From Ferrovibrio sp046294345 (GTDB lineage: Bacteria > Pseudomonadota > Alphaproteobacteria > Ferrovibrionales > Ferrovibrionaceae): 64,000 nucleotides of DNA. Each line of letters begins with the position of its first letter. The stretch's first letter is position 1. Where the stretch lies: the NCBI GenBank assembly GCA_046294345.1, contig JBKBJT010000015.1, positions 14,054-78,053 of the forward strand, in the 5' to 3' direction. Shown in pieces: positions 53,774 to 61,420 of this stretch. The notes beneath the pieces were generated by a model. It was not told the origin of the DNA. It saw nothing but the letters and a program-made list of their open reading frames with translations, and made no database searches. Position numbers and translations under genes: made by a program.

Positions 53774-54319
53774 ATGACCGATAGCATTCACGGCCTTCTG
53801 ATGGAGACGCTGCCCTCGCTCAAAGCTTTCTCCGTCATGCTCACCCGCGACCGCCATTGGGCAGAGGATCTGACGCAGGAAACCGTTCTGCGCGTACTGG
53901 CCAAGTCAGACCAGTTCCAGCCCGGCACCAATTTCAAGGCATGGGCCTTCACCATCATGCGCAACCAGCATATCGACCAGGCGCGCCGCCGCCGCCGCGA
54001 AGCCACGACCTTCGGCGATTCGGAGGCGATCGAGAACCTGATGGCAGTGAAGGCGCCGCAGGAAGACAAGCTGGTGCTGGATGAATTGCTGCAGGCGGTC
54101 AACCGCCTGAACCCGGCCCAGCGCGAGGTGCTGGTCTTGGTGGTCGGCAACGGCCTGTCTTATGAGGAAACCGCGAAGATCTGTGGCTGTCCGATCGGGA
54201 CGATCCGCAGCCGCCTGGCGCGGGCGCGCCAGGAGCTTGAGCGGATGATGCTGGGTGAGGTTGCAACCGACCAGCGTCCGGCCTCGCGGTCCGAACGGCT
54301 AGCCGAGTTGCACCACTGA
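53774..54319 (+). CDS. ECF sigma factor, EcfG-like (general stress response)
   Basis: A 181-residue ECF sigma factor. Region 2: LKAFSVMLTRDRHWAEDLTQ and FQPGTNFKAWAFTIMRN; region 4: LNPAQREVLVLVVGNGLSYEE and CGCPIGTIRSRLARARQEL. These segments are very close to EcfG/SigT general-stress sigma factors, and a sigma-EcfG promoter lies 0.7 kb away. AGAGGA precedes the ATG at 53774; upstream in-frame ATGs (53756 and earlier) are alternatives. No phyR is in the window. Its stop abuts that of the convergent DUF2817 gene. Confidence 0.85.
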   Translation: MTDSIHGLLMETLPSLKAFSVMLTRDRHWAEDLTQETVLRVLAKSDQFQPGTNFKAWAFTIMRNQHIDQARRRRREATTFGDSEAIENLMAVKAPQEDKLVLDELLQAVNRLNPAQREVLVLVVGNGLSYEETAKICGCPIGTIRSRLARARQELERMMLGEVATDQRPASRSERLAELHH

Positions 54320-55408
54320 TCAATCTGCAAGACCGCGGAAAGCCCGCAGGGCGAAATCCGCCGCCCGGCCATAAACGGCCGCCTTCCAGGCCGGCGTATC
54401 GGTATAGAAGGCATCGCGGATTTTCTGCTTGAGCTGCTTGCCCAGGGGCGAATTCACGTCGCCCCTGGCATGCAGCCAATGATCGCCGCGCAGCGCTTCG
54501 GTCACCTGTTGCCAAGGCTGGGTCCCGTATTCCAGGGCAATCGCCGTCACCTCGATGGATTTCGGCAGGCCGAGGAAAGCTTCCGGCACGGTGCCGGTGA
54601 CGCGCGCCGAACTGGAACTGCCGTCATTGGGGTTGGTCACTTCCAGGCCGAAGATTTTCTTCGCCCGGTCATAGAACCCTTTGTCTTCCGGACCGACAAA
54701 GATCGGCTCGCCATAGCCCATCGGGCCAAGGCCGGTATGGAAGTCGATGCTGACCAGCCTGCGCGCCGTGGCAGGAACGTGTTCGCGCAGGATGCGGCGG
54801 AAGGTATCGTTCGACCAGGTCGGTTTCTGCCCACCGAAGAACAAGCCATCGGGCCGCGAATACTGGCCGCCTGACATCGCCGCCTGGAATGCGAAGACGC
54901 CGTACTTCTGCTGGTATTCCAGAATAGCCTGATCAGCCGCCGCCCGGCCCTGACCCTCCCAGTGGCTCGGGATCAGCCAGTCGTGCACTTCCTCATAGGC
55001 CTTGTTCTGCGGCAAAGGTCTGGAGAAATCCTGGAAGTTGCGGTTGAGATCGACATTGTCTTCGGTCACACGCCGCAGCCAGGCAAAGCCATAGGGATTG
55101 ATCGCGTGGATCATGATCGCTTTGGTATTCGCCGGCATCGCATCGAACAGTCGGTCCTTGAAATGTCCGATCTGCGAACCCGAGCCGCAGAAACCTTCTG
55201 CGCCATGGGTGCCCGAGATGGTCAGATAGACCCGCTCGGCATCATCGGGGCCGATACAGGCGACGTCGGTGGTCAACACTTCGCCATTCGGGCCCTTGGC
55301 ATTGGGATTCTCGTAAACGGTGAAGGCGGCTTTCGCCGCCTCCGCCGCCGCCGCGAATTTCTGGCGGGCTTCCGAATAGGTTGTCGAGAAGTAGGATTCA
55401 ACAGTCAT
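54320..55408 (-). CDS. DUF2817 family protein (M14 carboxypeptidase-like)
   Basis: A 362-residue protein of the DUF2817 family, distantly related to M14 zinc carboxypeptidases. Zinc-site-like segments: SGTHGAEGFCGSGSQ (His and Glu), NPYGFAWLRRVTEDNVDLNRNF, and SIDFHTGLGPMGYGE. No signal peptide, so cytoplasmic. The substrate is unknown. It lies 33 bases downstream of the ACAD-type dehydrogenase gene on the same strand and may share its transcript. Confidence 0.83.
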   Translation of the reverse strand: MTVESYFSTTYSEARQKFAAAAEAAKAAFTVYENPNAKGPNGEVLTTDVACIGPDDAERVYLTISGTHGAEGFCGSGSQIGHFKDRLFDAMPANTKAIMIHAINPYGFAWLRRVTEDNVDLNRNFQDFSRPLPQNKAYEEVHDWLIPSHWEGQGRAAADQAILEYQQKYGVFAFQAAMSGGQYSRPDGLFFGGQKPTWSNDTFRRILREHVPATARRLVSIDFHTGLGPMGYGEPIFVGPEDKGFYDRAKKIFGLEVTNPNDGSSSSARVTGTVPEAFLGLPKSIEVTAIALEYGTQPWQQVTEALRGDHWLHARGDVNSPLGKQLKQKIRDAFYTDTPAWKAAVYGRAADFALRAFRGLAD

Positions 55409-55441
55409 GGGGAGGCTCTACTTTTTTGTGGGTTTTAAACT

Positions 55442-56647
55442 TTAGTTCCAGCGGCCCAGTTCAAGCCGGCCGATCTGGTTGCGATGCACCTCGTCCGGAC
55501 CATCGGCGAAGCGCAGCGTCCGCGCCTGGGCATAGGCCGCGGCCAGACCGAAATCCTCGGTCACGCCACCGCCGCCATGCACCTGCATGGCCCAGTCGAT
55601 CACCTGGCAGGCCATGCTCGGCGCCACCACCTTGATCATGGCGATTTCCTTGCGCGCCGCCTTGTTGCCGACCGTGTCCATCTTCCAGGCCGCATGCAGG
55701 GTCAGCAGGCGGGCCTGGTCGATCATGCAGCGCGCCTCGGCGATGCGTTCCAGCGTGACGGTCTGTTCGGAAACCGGCTTGCCGAAGGCGACGCGGCTCT
55801 TGGCGCGTTTGCACATCTTTTCCAGCGCACGCTCGGCCTGGCCGATCAGGCGCATGCAGTGATGGATGCGCCCCGGCCCGAGGCGGCCCTGCGCGATCTC
55901 GAAACCGCGGCCCTCGCCCAGCAGCATGTTGGATGCCGGCACGCGCACATTCTCGAAGGCCACTTCGCCATGGCCATGCGGCGCGTCGTCATAGCCGAAG
56001 ACCGGCAGCATGCGCAGCACCTTCACGCCAGGTGTGTCGCGCGGCACCAGGATCATCGACTGCTGCTTGTATTTGTCGGGGTTCTTCGGGTCGGTCTTGC
56101 CCATGAAGATCATGATCTTGCAGCGCGGATCGCCGATGCCCGAGGTCCACCACTTGCGGCCGTTGATGACATAGGAATCGCCATCTCGCTTGATCTCGGC
56201 CTCGATGTTGGTGGCATCCGACGAGGCCACGGCCGGCTCGGTCATGGCGAAGGCCGAGCGGATCTTGCCTTCCAGCAGCGGCTCCAGCCACTGCTTCTTG
56301 TGCTCCTCGGTGCCGTAACGCTCCAGCACTTCCATGTTGCCGGTATCGGGTGCCGAGCAGTTGAACACTTCGGGCGCCCACCACACGCGCCCCATGATCT
56401 CGCAGAGCGTGGCATATTCGTGGTTCTTCAGGCCGGCGCCGCGATGGCTTTCCGGCAGGAACAGATTCCACAGGCCCTGCGCCTTGGCCTTCACCTTCAG
56501 TTCCTCGATGACCGTGGTGGGCTGCCAGCGGTCGCCGGTCTCCACCTCGTCGTCGAAGCGTTGTTCGTTCGGATAGACATGTTCGTCCATGAAGCGGCTG
56601 AGTTTCTCCTGCAGCTCCTTGACGCGATCCGAGGATTCGAAGTCCAT
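55442..56647 (-). CDS. Acyl-CoA dehydrogenase, ACAD10/11-like
   Basis: A 401-residue acyl-CoA dehydrogenase. FAFAMTEP-type segment SAFAMTEPAVASSDATN, flavin region NGRKWWTSGIGDPRCK, GRGFEIAQGRLGPGRIHHCMR and the C-terminal VHGGGGVTEDF with RFADGPDEVHRNQIGRLEL. The GPGRIHHCMR and DGPDEVH motifs place it with ACAD10/ACAD11, whose animal homologues carry an APH-type kinase domain. Here that kinase is a separate gene pair 3 kb away, so the two probably work together on 4-hydroxyacyl-CoA (inference). Confidence 0.92.
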   Translation of the reverse strand: MDFESSDRVKELQEKLSRFMDEHVYPNEQRFDDEVETGDRWQPTTVIEELKVKAKAQGLWNLFLPESHRGAGLKNHEYATLCEIMGRVWWAPEVFNCSAPDTGNMEVLERYGTEEHKKQWLEPLLEGKIRSAFAMTEPAVASSDATNIEAEIKRDGDSYVINGRKWWTSGIGDPRCKIMIFMGKTDPKNPDKYKQQSMILVPRDTPGVKVLRMLPVFGYDDAPHGHGEVAFENVRVPASNMLLGEGRGFEIAQGRLGPGRIHHCMRLIGQAERALEKMCKRAKSRVAFGKPVSEQTVTLERIAEARCMIDQARLLTLHAAWKMDTVGNKAARKEIAMIKVVAPSMACQVIDWAMQVHGGGGVTEDFGLAAAYAQARTLRFADGPDEVHRNQIGRLELGRWN

Positions 56648-56747
56648 GATTTCCGTCCCTTATTGCAAGTTAACCGATAGCGGTACGGGCGGGAGTTTAG
56701 AACTGCCCGCTGCGCCCGGCTAGGGCCGAATACGGATCGATTGGGAA

Positions 56748-57182
56748 TCAGCGTTTGGCGGCGAAGAAATCGCGCAGCAAAGCGGCGGCCGCTGTCTCGT
56801 GGATGCCGCCATAGACCTCGGGCCGGTGATGGCAGGTCGGCTGGGCGAAAAACCGCGCGCCATGAGCGACGCCGCCGCCCTTGGGATCCTCGGCACCGTA
56901 ATACAGCCGCCGCAGGCGGGCGAAGCTGATCGCTGCAGCGCACATCGTGCAGGGCTCCAGGGTGACGTAGAGGTCGCAGCCGCTTAGCCGCTCCGCCCCC
57001 AGCGCCTCGGCCGCCCGGCGGATCGCCAGGATTTCGGCATGGGCGGTAGGATCGTTCAACGCCCGGGTCTCGTTGCCGGCCCGCGCCACCACCGAACCAT
57101 TGATACCATCGACGATCACCGCGCCAATGGGCACCTCGCCACGCGCCTCGGCGGCACGGGCTTCCTCAAGGGCAATCTCCAT
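56748..57182 (-). CDS. tadA: tRNA-specific adenosine deaminase
   Basis: A 144-residue zinc deaminase that converts A34 of tRNA-Arg(ACG) to inosine. The motifs TAHAEILAIRRAAE (zinc His and catalytic Glu) and PCTMCAAAI (two Cys) are intact, and VPIGAVIVDG starts the fold. The ATG at 57180-57182 is chosen. It is divergent from the rluB/rsmD direction and lies alone; rluB and rsmD, found 3 kb on, are other RNA-modification genes often nearby. Confidence 0.94.
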   Translation of the reverse strand: MEIALEEARAAEARGEVPIGAVIVDGINGSVVARAGNETRALNDPTAHAEILAIRRAAEALGAERLSGCDLYVTLEPCTMCAAAISFARLRRLYYGAEDPKGGGVAHGARFFAQPTCHHRPEVYGGIHETAAAALLRDFFAAKR

Positions 57183-57229
57183 GGGGCTCCCCACAGAAGT
57201 TGGATTATGTGCTAAGCGCATCCGCCCCT

Positions 57230-58870
57230 CTAAAACAGCTCCAGCCGCACCGGCCACTGCACATCTTCGCCGGCGGCCCGCCAGGCCGATATTCCGCCAC
57301 GGTACCAATACATATTCTCAAAGCCCAGCGTATTCAGAAACAACAATGCGTTGTAGGCGTGCCAGCAATATACGCTGGTGCAGTACAGGACGATCCTGCG
57401 CGACTTGTCGCCGCGGACCTCTCCAATCATCTTTTTGACCGCAGCCAGATGCCGGTCTGGGAAGGTGGGGGCGAGGCCCAGGTCGACATGGTAGCTTCCG
57501 GGCAAAGACCAGGATTGGCTGCGGCTCACATCCAGCAGCATCGGCTTTTCCGGTGTGGATAGCCATGCTCGCAACTCGTCTGTTGATACCACCTGGGCCG
57601 CTGGGTGCCGGTTTGGAGTGGGCCCATAACTGTTATTCAGGGATTTGGCCTCAGGCGGCGGCACGACAGACCAGTCGGCCGCCTCGTCCGCATAAGGGCC
57701 ATGCTTCTGAGGCCGCCAGACAACTTTATCGTCCACGGCATAAAGCACGCATTTGGTTTCGGTGAACTTCTGGCACCAGCCCAGCGCACGCTCCTGGGGA
57801 TTACTGCGGTTGCCCTGGCGACCCCAGGAATTCGACGGCGCCAGCGCAAAGGCGCGCGGCGGTTTGGAATCAAGGAATTCGCGGTATCCGGCATAGGGCA
57901 CTCCGTCCGAACCGAACGGCAGGTAGCGGAAATCATCCAGCGGTATTTCGCTTCCCGGCGTCACACGGCCCGGCAACGACGCGCGCTCCTTATAATACTC
58001 GGCTTTTGCAGCATCCGGCGCGACGTGAAGGCCGGCCTCATAAATCTCGGCCAGTTGCTCCTGCGCGATCCGATTGCCCTTTCCTGCCGCGACCGTCAGC
58101 TGTTCAACCACCTTATCCAGATACTGCCGCATCGCAGTTTCATTTGTGTTCGCGGCACCTGAACCTTCATGAAGGATGCTCCACGCCCGTTGCAAAGCCG
58201 GCAGACGTGACAGGCCGGGCTGAATCTGCGGGTGATACAGCAGGCGGAGCAGTTTCCAATCCAGCAGACTCGGTTCCCTCGCCTTTACATTTTTGATACT
58301 CATCCCGGAGGCAGAGCTATCGGGATCGCTTATCAGCCCGACGGCCCTGAAAACGCCGGTGTAAATGCATCGCGCCAAATCGAATTTATCAGGGCTCGCC
58401 TCCCGCTGAGGATTTGTCGCCAGCGTGATGTCGATGCGGAGATGCCTGACCTCGCCCTTGGACGTCGCCGCATCATGCCGCATATAAAGGCAAGGTGTCT
58501 TTGTGCCATCTGAAGCGACCAGATACTCAACATCGCTGAAATGAATGTGGAGGTTCTCCCGTTCGTCGGGATCAGTGACTTCTGACGTCGCTAGGCCGAT
58601 CTCGCCGCCAACCTGGGCAATGATTTTGTGTGCATAGGCGATACGCAGGGGTTCTGTTTCCTGCCCATCGATACGGTAGCGTATCGGGGCCTCCCGTTTC
58701 CTGACATGCCCAGCCGCCAGGGCCCCGGCATTCAGAGCAGCATGATCGAAAGCCTGCAACACGCTCAGCGGGGCCGGTTCCTGCGCATGTGCCAGCGGAA
58801 CGGACCAGCCGGATAACCCGAAGAGCACCGCTGCCATGCTCAGACGGATGCACATTCCCCGATATTCCAT
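57230..58870 (-). CDS. Exported DUF2927 / Sel1-like / rhodanese fusion protein
   Basis: A 546-residue exported protein (signal peptide about 1-30, ending AHAQEP). Residues 70-190 resemble the DUF2927 domain (TPCLYMRHD, LARCIYTGVFRAVGLISD). Around residue 260 one Sel1-like unit (AQEQLAEIYEAGL). The C-terminal 125 residues are a rhodanese like the PQQ-catabolism-associated CXXCW proteins: LLDVSRSQSW, then YCTSVYCWHAYNAL, here CX4CW rather than CX2CW. GAGGGGAACC precedes the ATG. The combination is unusual; function unknown, perhaps periplasmic sulfur transfer. Confidence 0.75.
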   Translation of the reverse strand: MEYRGMCIRLSMAAVLFGLSGWSVPLAHAQEPAPLSVLQAFDHAALNAGALAAGHVRKREAPIRYRIDGQETEPLRIAYAHKIIAQVGGEIGLATSEVTDPDERENLHIHFSDVEYLVASDGTKTPCLYMRHDAATSKGEVRHLRIDITLATNPQREASPDKFDLARCIYTGVFRAVGLISDPDSSASGMSIKNVKAREPSLLDWKLLRLLYHPQIQPGLSRLPALQRAWSILHEGSGAANTNETAMRQYLDKVVEQLTVAAGKGNRIAQEQLAEIYEAGLHVAPDAAKAEYYKERASLPGRVTPGSEIPLDDFRYLPFGSDGVPYAGYREFLDSKPPRAFALAPSNSWGRQGNRSNPQERALGWCQKFTETKCVLYAVDDKVVWRPQKHGPYADEAADWSVVPPPEAKSLNNSYGPTPNRHPAAQVVSTDELRAWLSTPEKPMLLDVSRSQSWSLPGSYHVDLGLAPTFPDRHLAAVKKMIGEVRGDKSRRIVLYCTSVYCWHAYNALLFLNTLGFENMYWYRGGISAWRAAGEDVQWPVRLELF

Positions 58871-58920
58871 TATGGTTCCCCTCGTTGCCCCCTTCGCTTC
58901 AATTTAGACATATTGCCGCC

Positions 58921-59634
58921 ATGCAACCACCCCTGATAGGCATCACCCTCGATTCGGAAGACCCAGGCGGGTATTCGAAATTCCCCTGGTATGCCCTGCG
59001 GCAGAATTACTGCAGCGCGGTGACGGCCAGCGGCGGCGTGCCGCTGGTGCTGCCGCATGAGCCCTCGGCCGTGCCGGCCTATCTCGACCTGCTGGACGGG
59101 CTGGTGGTGACAGGGGGCAATTTCGACGTCGACCCCGCCCTGTTCGGGGCCAACGAAAAGCACGACACGGTGAAGGTGAAGGCCGCGCGCACTGAATTCG
59201 AATGGGCGATCACCCGCGGCATGCTGGAACGGAACAAGCCGGTGCTGGGCATCTGCGGCGGGCAGCAATTGCTGAACGTGGTGCTGGGCGGCACGCTGAT
59301 CCAGCATATCCCCGATGCGGTGCAGGATGCCCTGGCCCATGAGCAGCCCAATCCGCGCAACGAACCTGGCCATCCGGTTCAGATCACGGGCGGCAGCCTG
59401 CTGCACAAAATCGTCGGCGCCGCCGAGCTGCCGGTGAATTCGGCACATCATCAGGCCGTCGAGACAGTGGCCCCTGGCGCGATCTGCGACGCGGTGGCGC
59501 CCGACGGCGTGATCGAAGGCATCGAACATCCAGGCTACCGCTTCTGCATCGGCGTGCAGTGGCATCCGGAATTCTTCATCAGCGACGGCGACCGCAAACT
59601 CTTCGCCGCCTTCATCGCGGCATGCCGGCGATGA
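58921..59634 (+). CDS. Gamma-glutamyl-gamma-aminobutyrate hydrolase family protein (peptidase C26)
   Basis: A 237-residue class I glutamine amidotransferase-like hydrolase of the PuuD type. The nucleophile Cys is in LGICGGQQLLNVVLGG, the catalytic His in GVQWHPEFF; TGGNFDVDPALFG and HHQAVE are family features. It would hydrolyse gamma-glutamyl amides such as gamma-Glu-GABA. Homologues often sit just before rluB in Alphaproteobacteria. The stop overlaps rluB (ATGA). Confidence 0.88.
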   Translation: MQPPLIGITLDSEDPGGYSKFPWYALRQNYCSAVTASGGVPLVLPHEPSAVPAYLDLLDGLVVTGGNFDVDPALFGANEKHDTVKVKAARTEFEWAITRGMLERNKPVLGICGGQQLLNVVLGGTLIQHIPDAVQDALAHEQPNPRNEPGHPVQITGGSLLHKIVGAAELPVNSAHHQAVETVAPGAICDAVAPDGVIEGIEHPGYRFCIGVQWHPEFFISDGDRKLFAAFIAACRR

Positions 59635-60446
59635 GCGAGATCGAGGAAAAAGGCGAACGTATCGCCAAGCGGCTGGCGCGGGCCGGCATCTGCTCGCGCC
59701 GCGATGCCGAACGCTGGATCGCCGAAGGCCGAGTCGTGGTGAACGGCAAGCGGCTGGATACCCCGGCCTTCCTGGTCGGCCCGGACGACCGGATCGTGGT
59801 GGACGGCAAGCCGATCGCAGGGCCGGAAAAGACCCGGCTGTGGCTCTATCACAAGCCGCGCGGCGTGATGACCACGCACCGGGACCCGCAGGGCCGCCCG
59901 ACCGTATTCGAGAGCCTGCCGAAAGACCTGCCGCGCGTGATCTCGGTCGGCCGGCTGGATTACAATTCCGAAGGCCTGCTGCTGCTGACCAACGACGGCG
60001 AACTGGCGCGCAAGCTGGAACTGCCGGCCACCGGCTGGCTGAGACGATACAGGGTTCGTGTCAACGGCCTGCCGCACAAGCAGCATCTGGCCGAACTCGA
60101 ACAGGGCGTCACCATCGACGGCACCGCCTATGGCCCGATCAGCGCCAGCGTGGAACGCAGCCAGGGCGACAATACCTGGCTGGTGGTGAGCCTGCGCGAA
60201 GGCAAGAACCGCGAGGTGCGCCGCGTGATGGAGCATCTGGGCCACCAGGTGAGCCGCCTGATCCGCGTGGCCTACGGCCCCTTCCAGCTCGGCAGCCTGG
60301 AGCCCGGCAAGGTGAAGGAAGTGCCGGGCAAGGTGCTGGCCGAACAGCTGGGCGTGAAGACCAAGACGCTCGGCGAACGCAGCCCGAAGCCGGCGCCGGC
60401 CAAGCCCCCGAAAAAACGGCCGGTGCTGCGGCCGAAGACGCCGTAA
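59631..60446 (+). CDS. rluB: 23S rRNA pseudouridine synthase, RluB type
   Basis: A 271-residue enzyme. N-terminal S4 RNA-binding domain (ERIAKRLARAGICSRRDAER), then the RsuA/RluB catalytic core with VGRLDYNSEGLLLLTNDGELA (catalytic Asp) and REGKNREVRRVMEHLGH. The C-terminal 35 residues are a Lys/Pro-rich tail. It probably modifies U2605 of 23S rRNA. Its start overlaps the C26 hydrolase stop and its own stop overlaps the rsmD start (TAATG). Confidence 0.9.
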   Translation: MSEIEEKGERIAKRLARAGICSRRDAERWIAEGRVVVNGKRLDTPAFLVGPDDRIVVDGKPIAGPEKTRLWLYHKPRGVMTTHRDPQGRPTVFESLPKDLPRVISVGRLDYNSEGLLLLTNDGELARKLELPATGWLRRYRVRVNGLPHKQHLAELEQGVTIDGTAYGPISASVERSQGDNTWLVVSLREGKNREVRRVMEHLGHQVSRLIRVAYGPFQLGSLEPGKVKEVPGKVLAEQLGVKTKTLGERSPKPAPAKPPKKRPVLRPKTP

Positions 60447-61030
60447 TGCGCATCGTCGGCGGCAGCCATCGCGGCCGGCCGATCATCGCGCCGCCCGACC
60501 GCAACACCCGGCCGACCATCGACCGGGTGCGCGAATCCCTGTTCAACATGCTGCTGCATTCGCCCAGCCTGATGACCGACGAGGGCAAGAGCCGGCTGGA
60601 AGGCGGCGTGGTGCTCGATCCCTTCGCTGGCAGCGGTGCGCTGAGCTTCGAGGCGCTCTCCCGCGGCGCCCATCATGCCTATCTGTTCGAACTCGATCCG
60701 GCCGCGCGGCGCGTGATCCTGCAGAATGCCCGCGAACTCGACATGGCCGAGCGCATCACCCTGCGCGGCGCCGACTGCACCAAACCCGGCCCGGCGCCAT
60801 TCACCTCTCCTGGGCCGGCCGACCTGGTGCTGATGGACCCGCCCTACCGCTCCGGCCTGGGCACCCAGGCACTGGTCGCCCTGGATCGGGAGGGCTGGCT
60901 GAAACCCGATGCCCTGGTGATGGTGGAGACCGACGCCAAGGGCAGCTTTGCCATTCCGCCCGGCTTCATCCTGCTGGAGGAGCGCCAGCAGGGCCCCGCC
61001 CGACTGACCTTCCTGATCCGGCAGCGCTGA
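60446..61030 (+). CDS. rsmD: 16S rRNA (guanine(966)-N(2))-methyltransferase
   Basis: A 194-residue class I methyltransferase. N-terminal MRIVGGSHRGRPI and TRPTIDRVRESLFNML are the RsmD signature, motif I is DPFAGSGALSFEALSRG and the N-methylating motif IV VLMDPPY. It methylates G966 of 16S rRNA in the 30S subunit. It is translationally coupled to rluB. The frame runs open upstream inside rluB, but the ATG at 60446 begins the conserved sequence. Confidence 0.93.
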   Translation: MRIVGGSHRGRPIIAPPDRNTRPTIDRVRESLFNMLLHSPSLMTDEGKSRLEGGVVLDPFAGSGALSFEALSRGAHHAYLFELDPAARRVILQNARELDMAERITLRGADCTKPGPAPFTSPGPADLVLMDPPYRSGLGTQALVALDREGWLKPDALVMVETDAKGSFAIPPGFILLEERQQGPARLTFLIRQR

Positions 61031-61420
61031 CCCGCCGCCTCTACCCTTTGGGCCCATCCGGGCTCGTTTCAGCCCATTCCAGTCCGTTTCGGTCCATTCA
61101 GGTCCGTTCAGGTCCGTTGCGGTCCGTTCGGGTTCGTTCAGGTCCGCGTTAACCAAAAATACAACTCATCGGTTGCATCGAACAATATAGGAACATTATG
61201 GCTGGCGGCAAGCCCCGAATTTCCAATAGCGACTCGCTATTATTATACATTCTCATGTGGGCAATTTTGACAAACAACAAAGTATTTTCGTCAAACCGGT
61301 TTGATATCTAAACTTCACATAACCAACCTGAGCACCGTATGCGGGAAGGATAACCGCTGTGACCCTCGCGCCGATTGATCCGCGCCTGCCGCATCATCTC
61401 TCCGGTCCGGCCGACCCGGC
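61031..61420 (+). promoter_or_regulatory. 390-base gene-free regulatory region before the MASE3 kinase
   Basis: Contains the 10-bp repeat (61051-61150), then an AT-rich part (about 61155-61330) with two palindromes: ATAGCG-ACT-CGCTAT (61226-61240, with a GANTC site GACTC at 61231) and the perfect 14-mer TCAAACCGGTTTGA (61291-61304). TTGACA at 61267 and TATTATTATAC at 61239 are promoter-like elements. It seems to hold the promoter and operator of the kinase gene. Confidence 0.5.
61051..61150 (+). repeat. Ten tandem 10-bp repeats, consensus GGTCCGTTCA
   Basis: From 61051 each block of ten bases is a variant of GGTCCGTTCA: the best copies are 61101-61110 (exact), 61111-61120 (GGTCCGTTGC), 61121-61130 (GGTCCGTTCG) and 61091-61100 (GGTCCATTCA); outer copies are more diverged. 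The unit is about one helical turn, so the repeated face is in phase. Confidence 0.9.

Noticed and set aside
59840..61030. A 396-codon frame containing rsmD with a long N-terminal extension
   Set aside because: The extension lies in another frame of rluB and is Gln/Arg/Gly/Ala-rich; the RsmD N-terminus starts at 60446.
61051..61150. CRISPR array
   Set aside because: The repeats are contiguous 10-mers without spacers and no cas gene is near.
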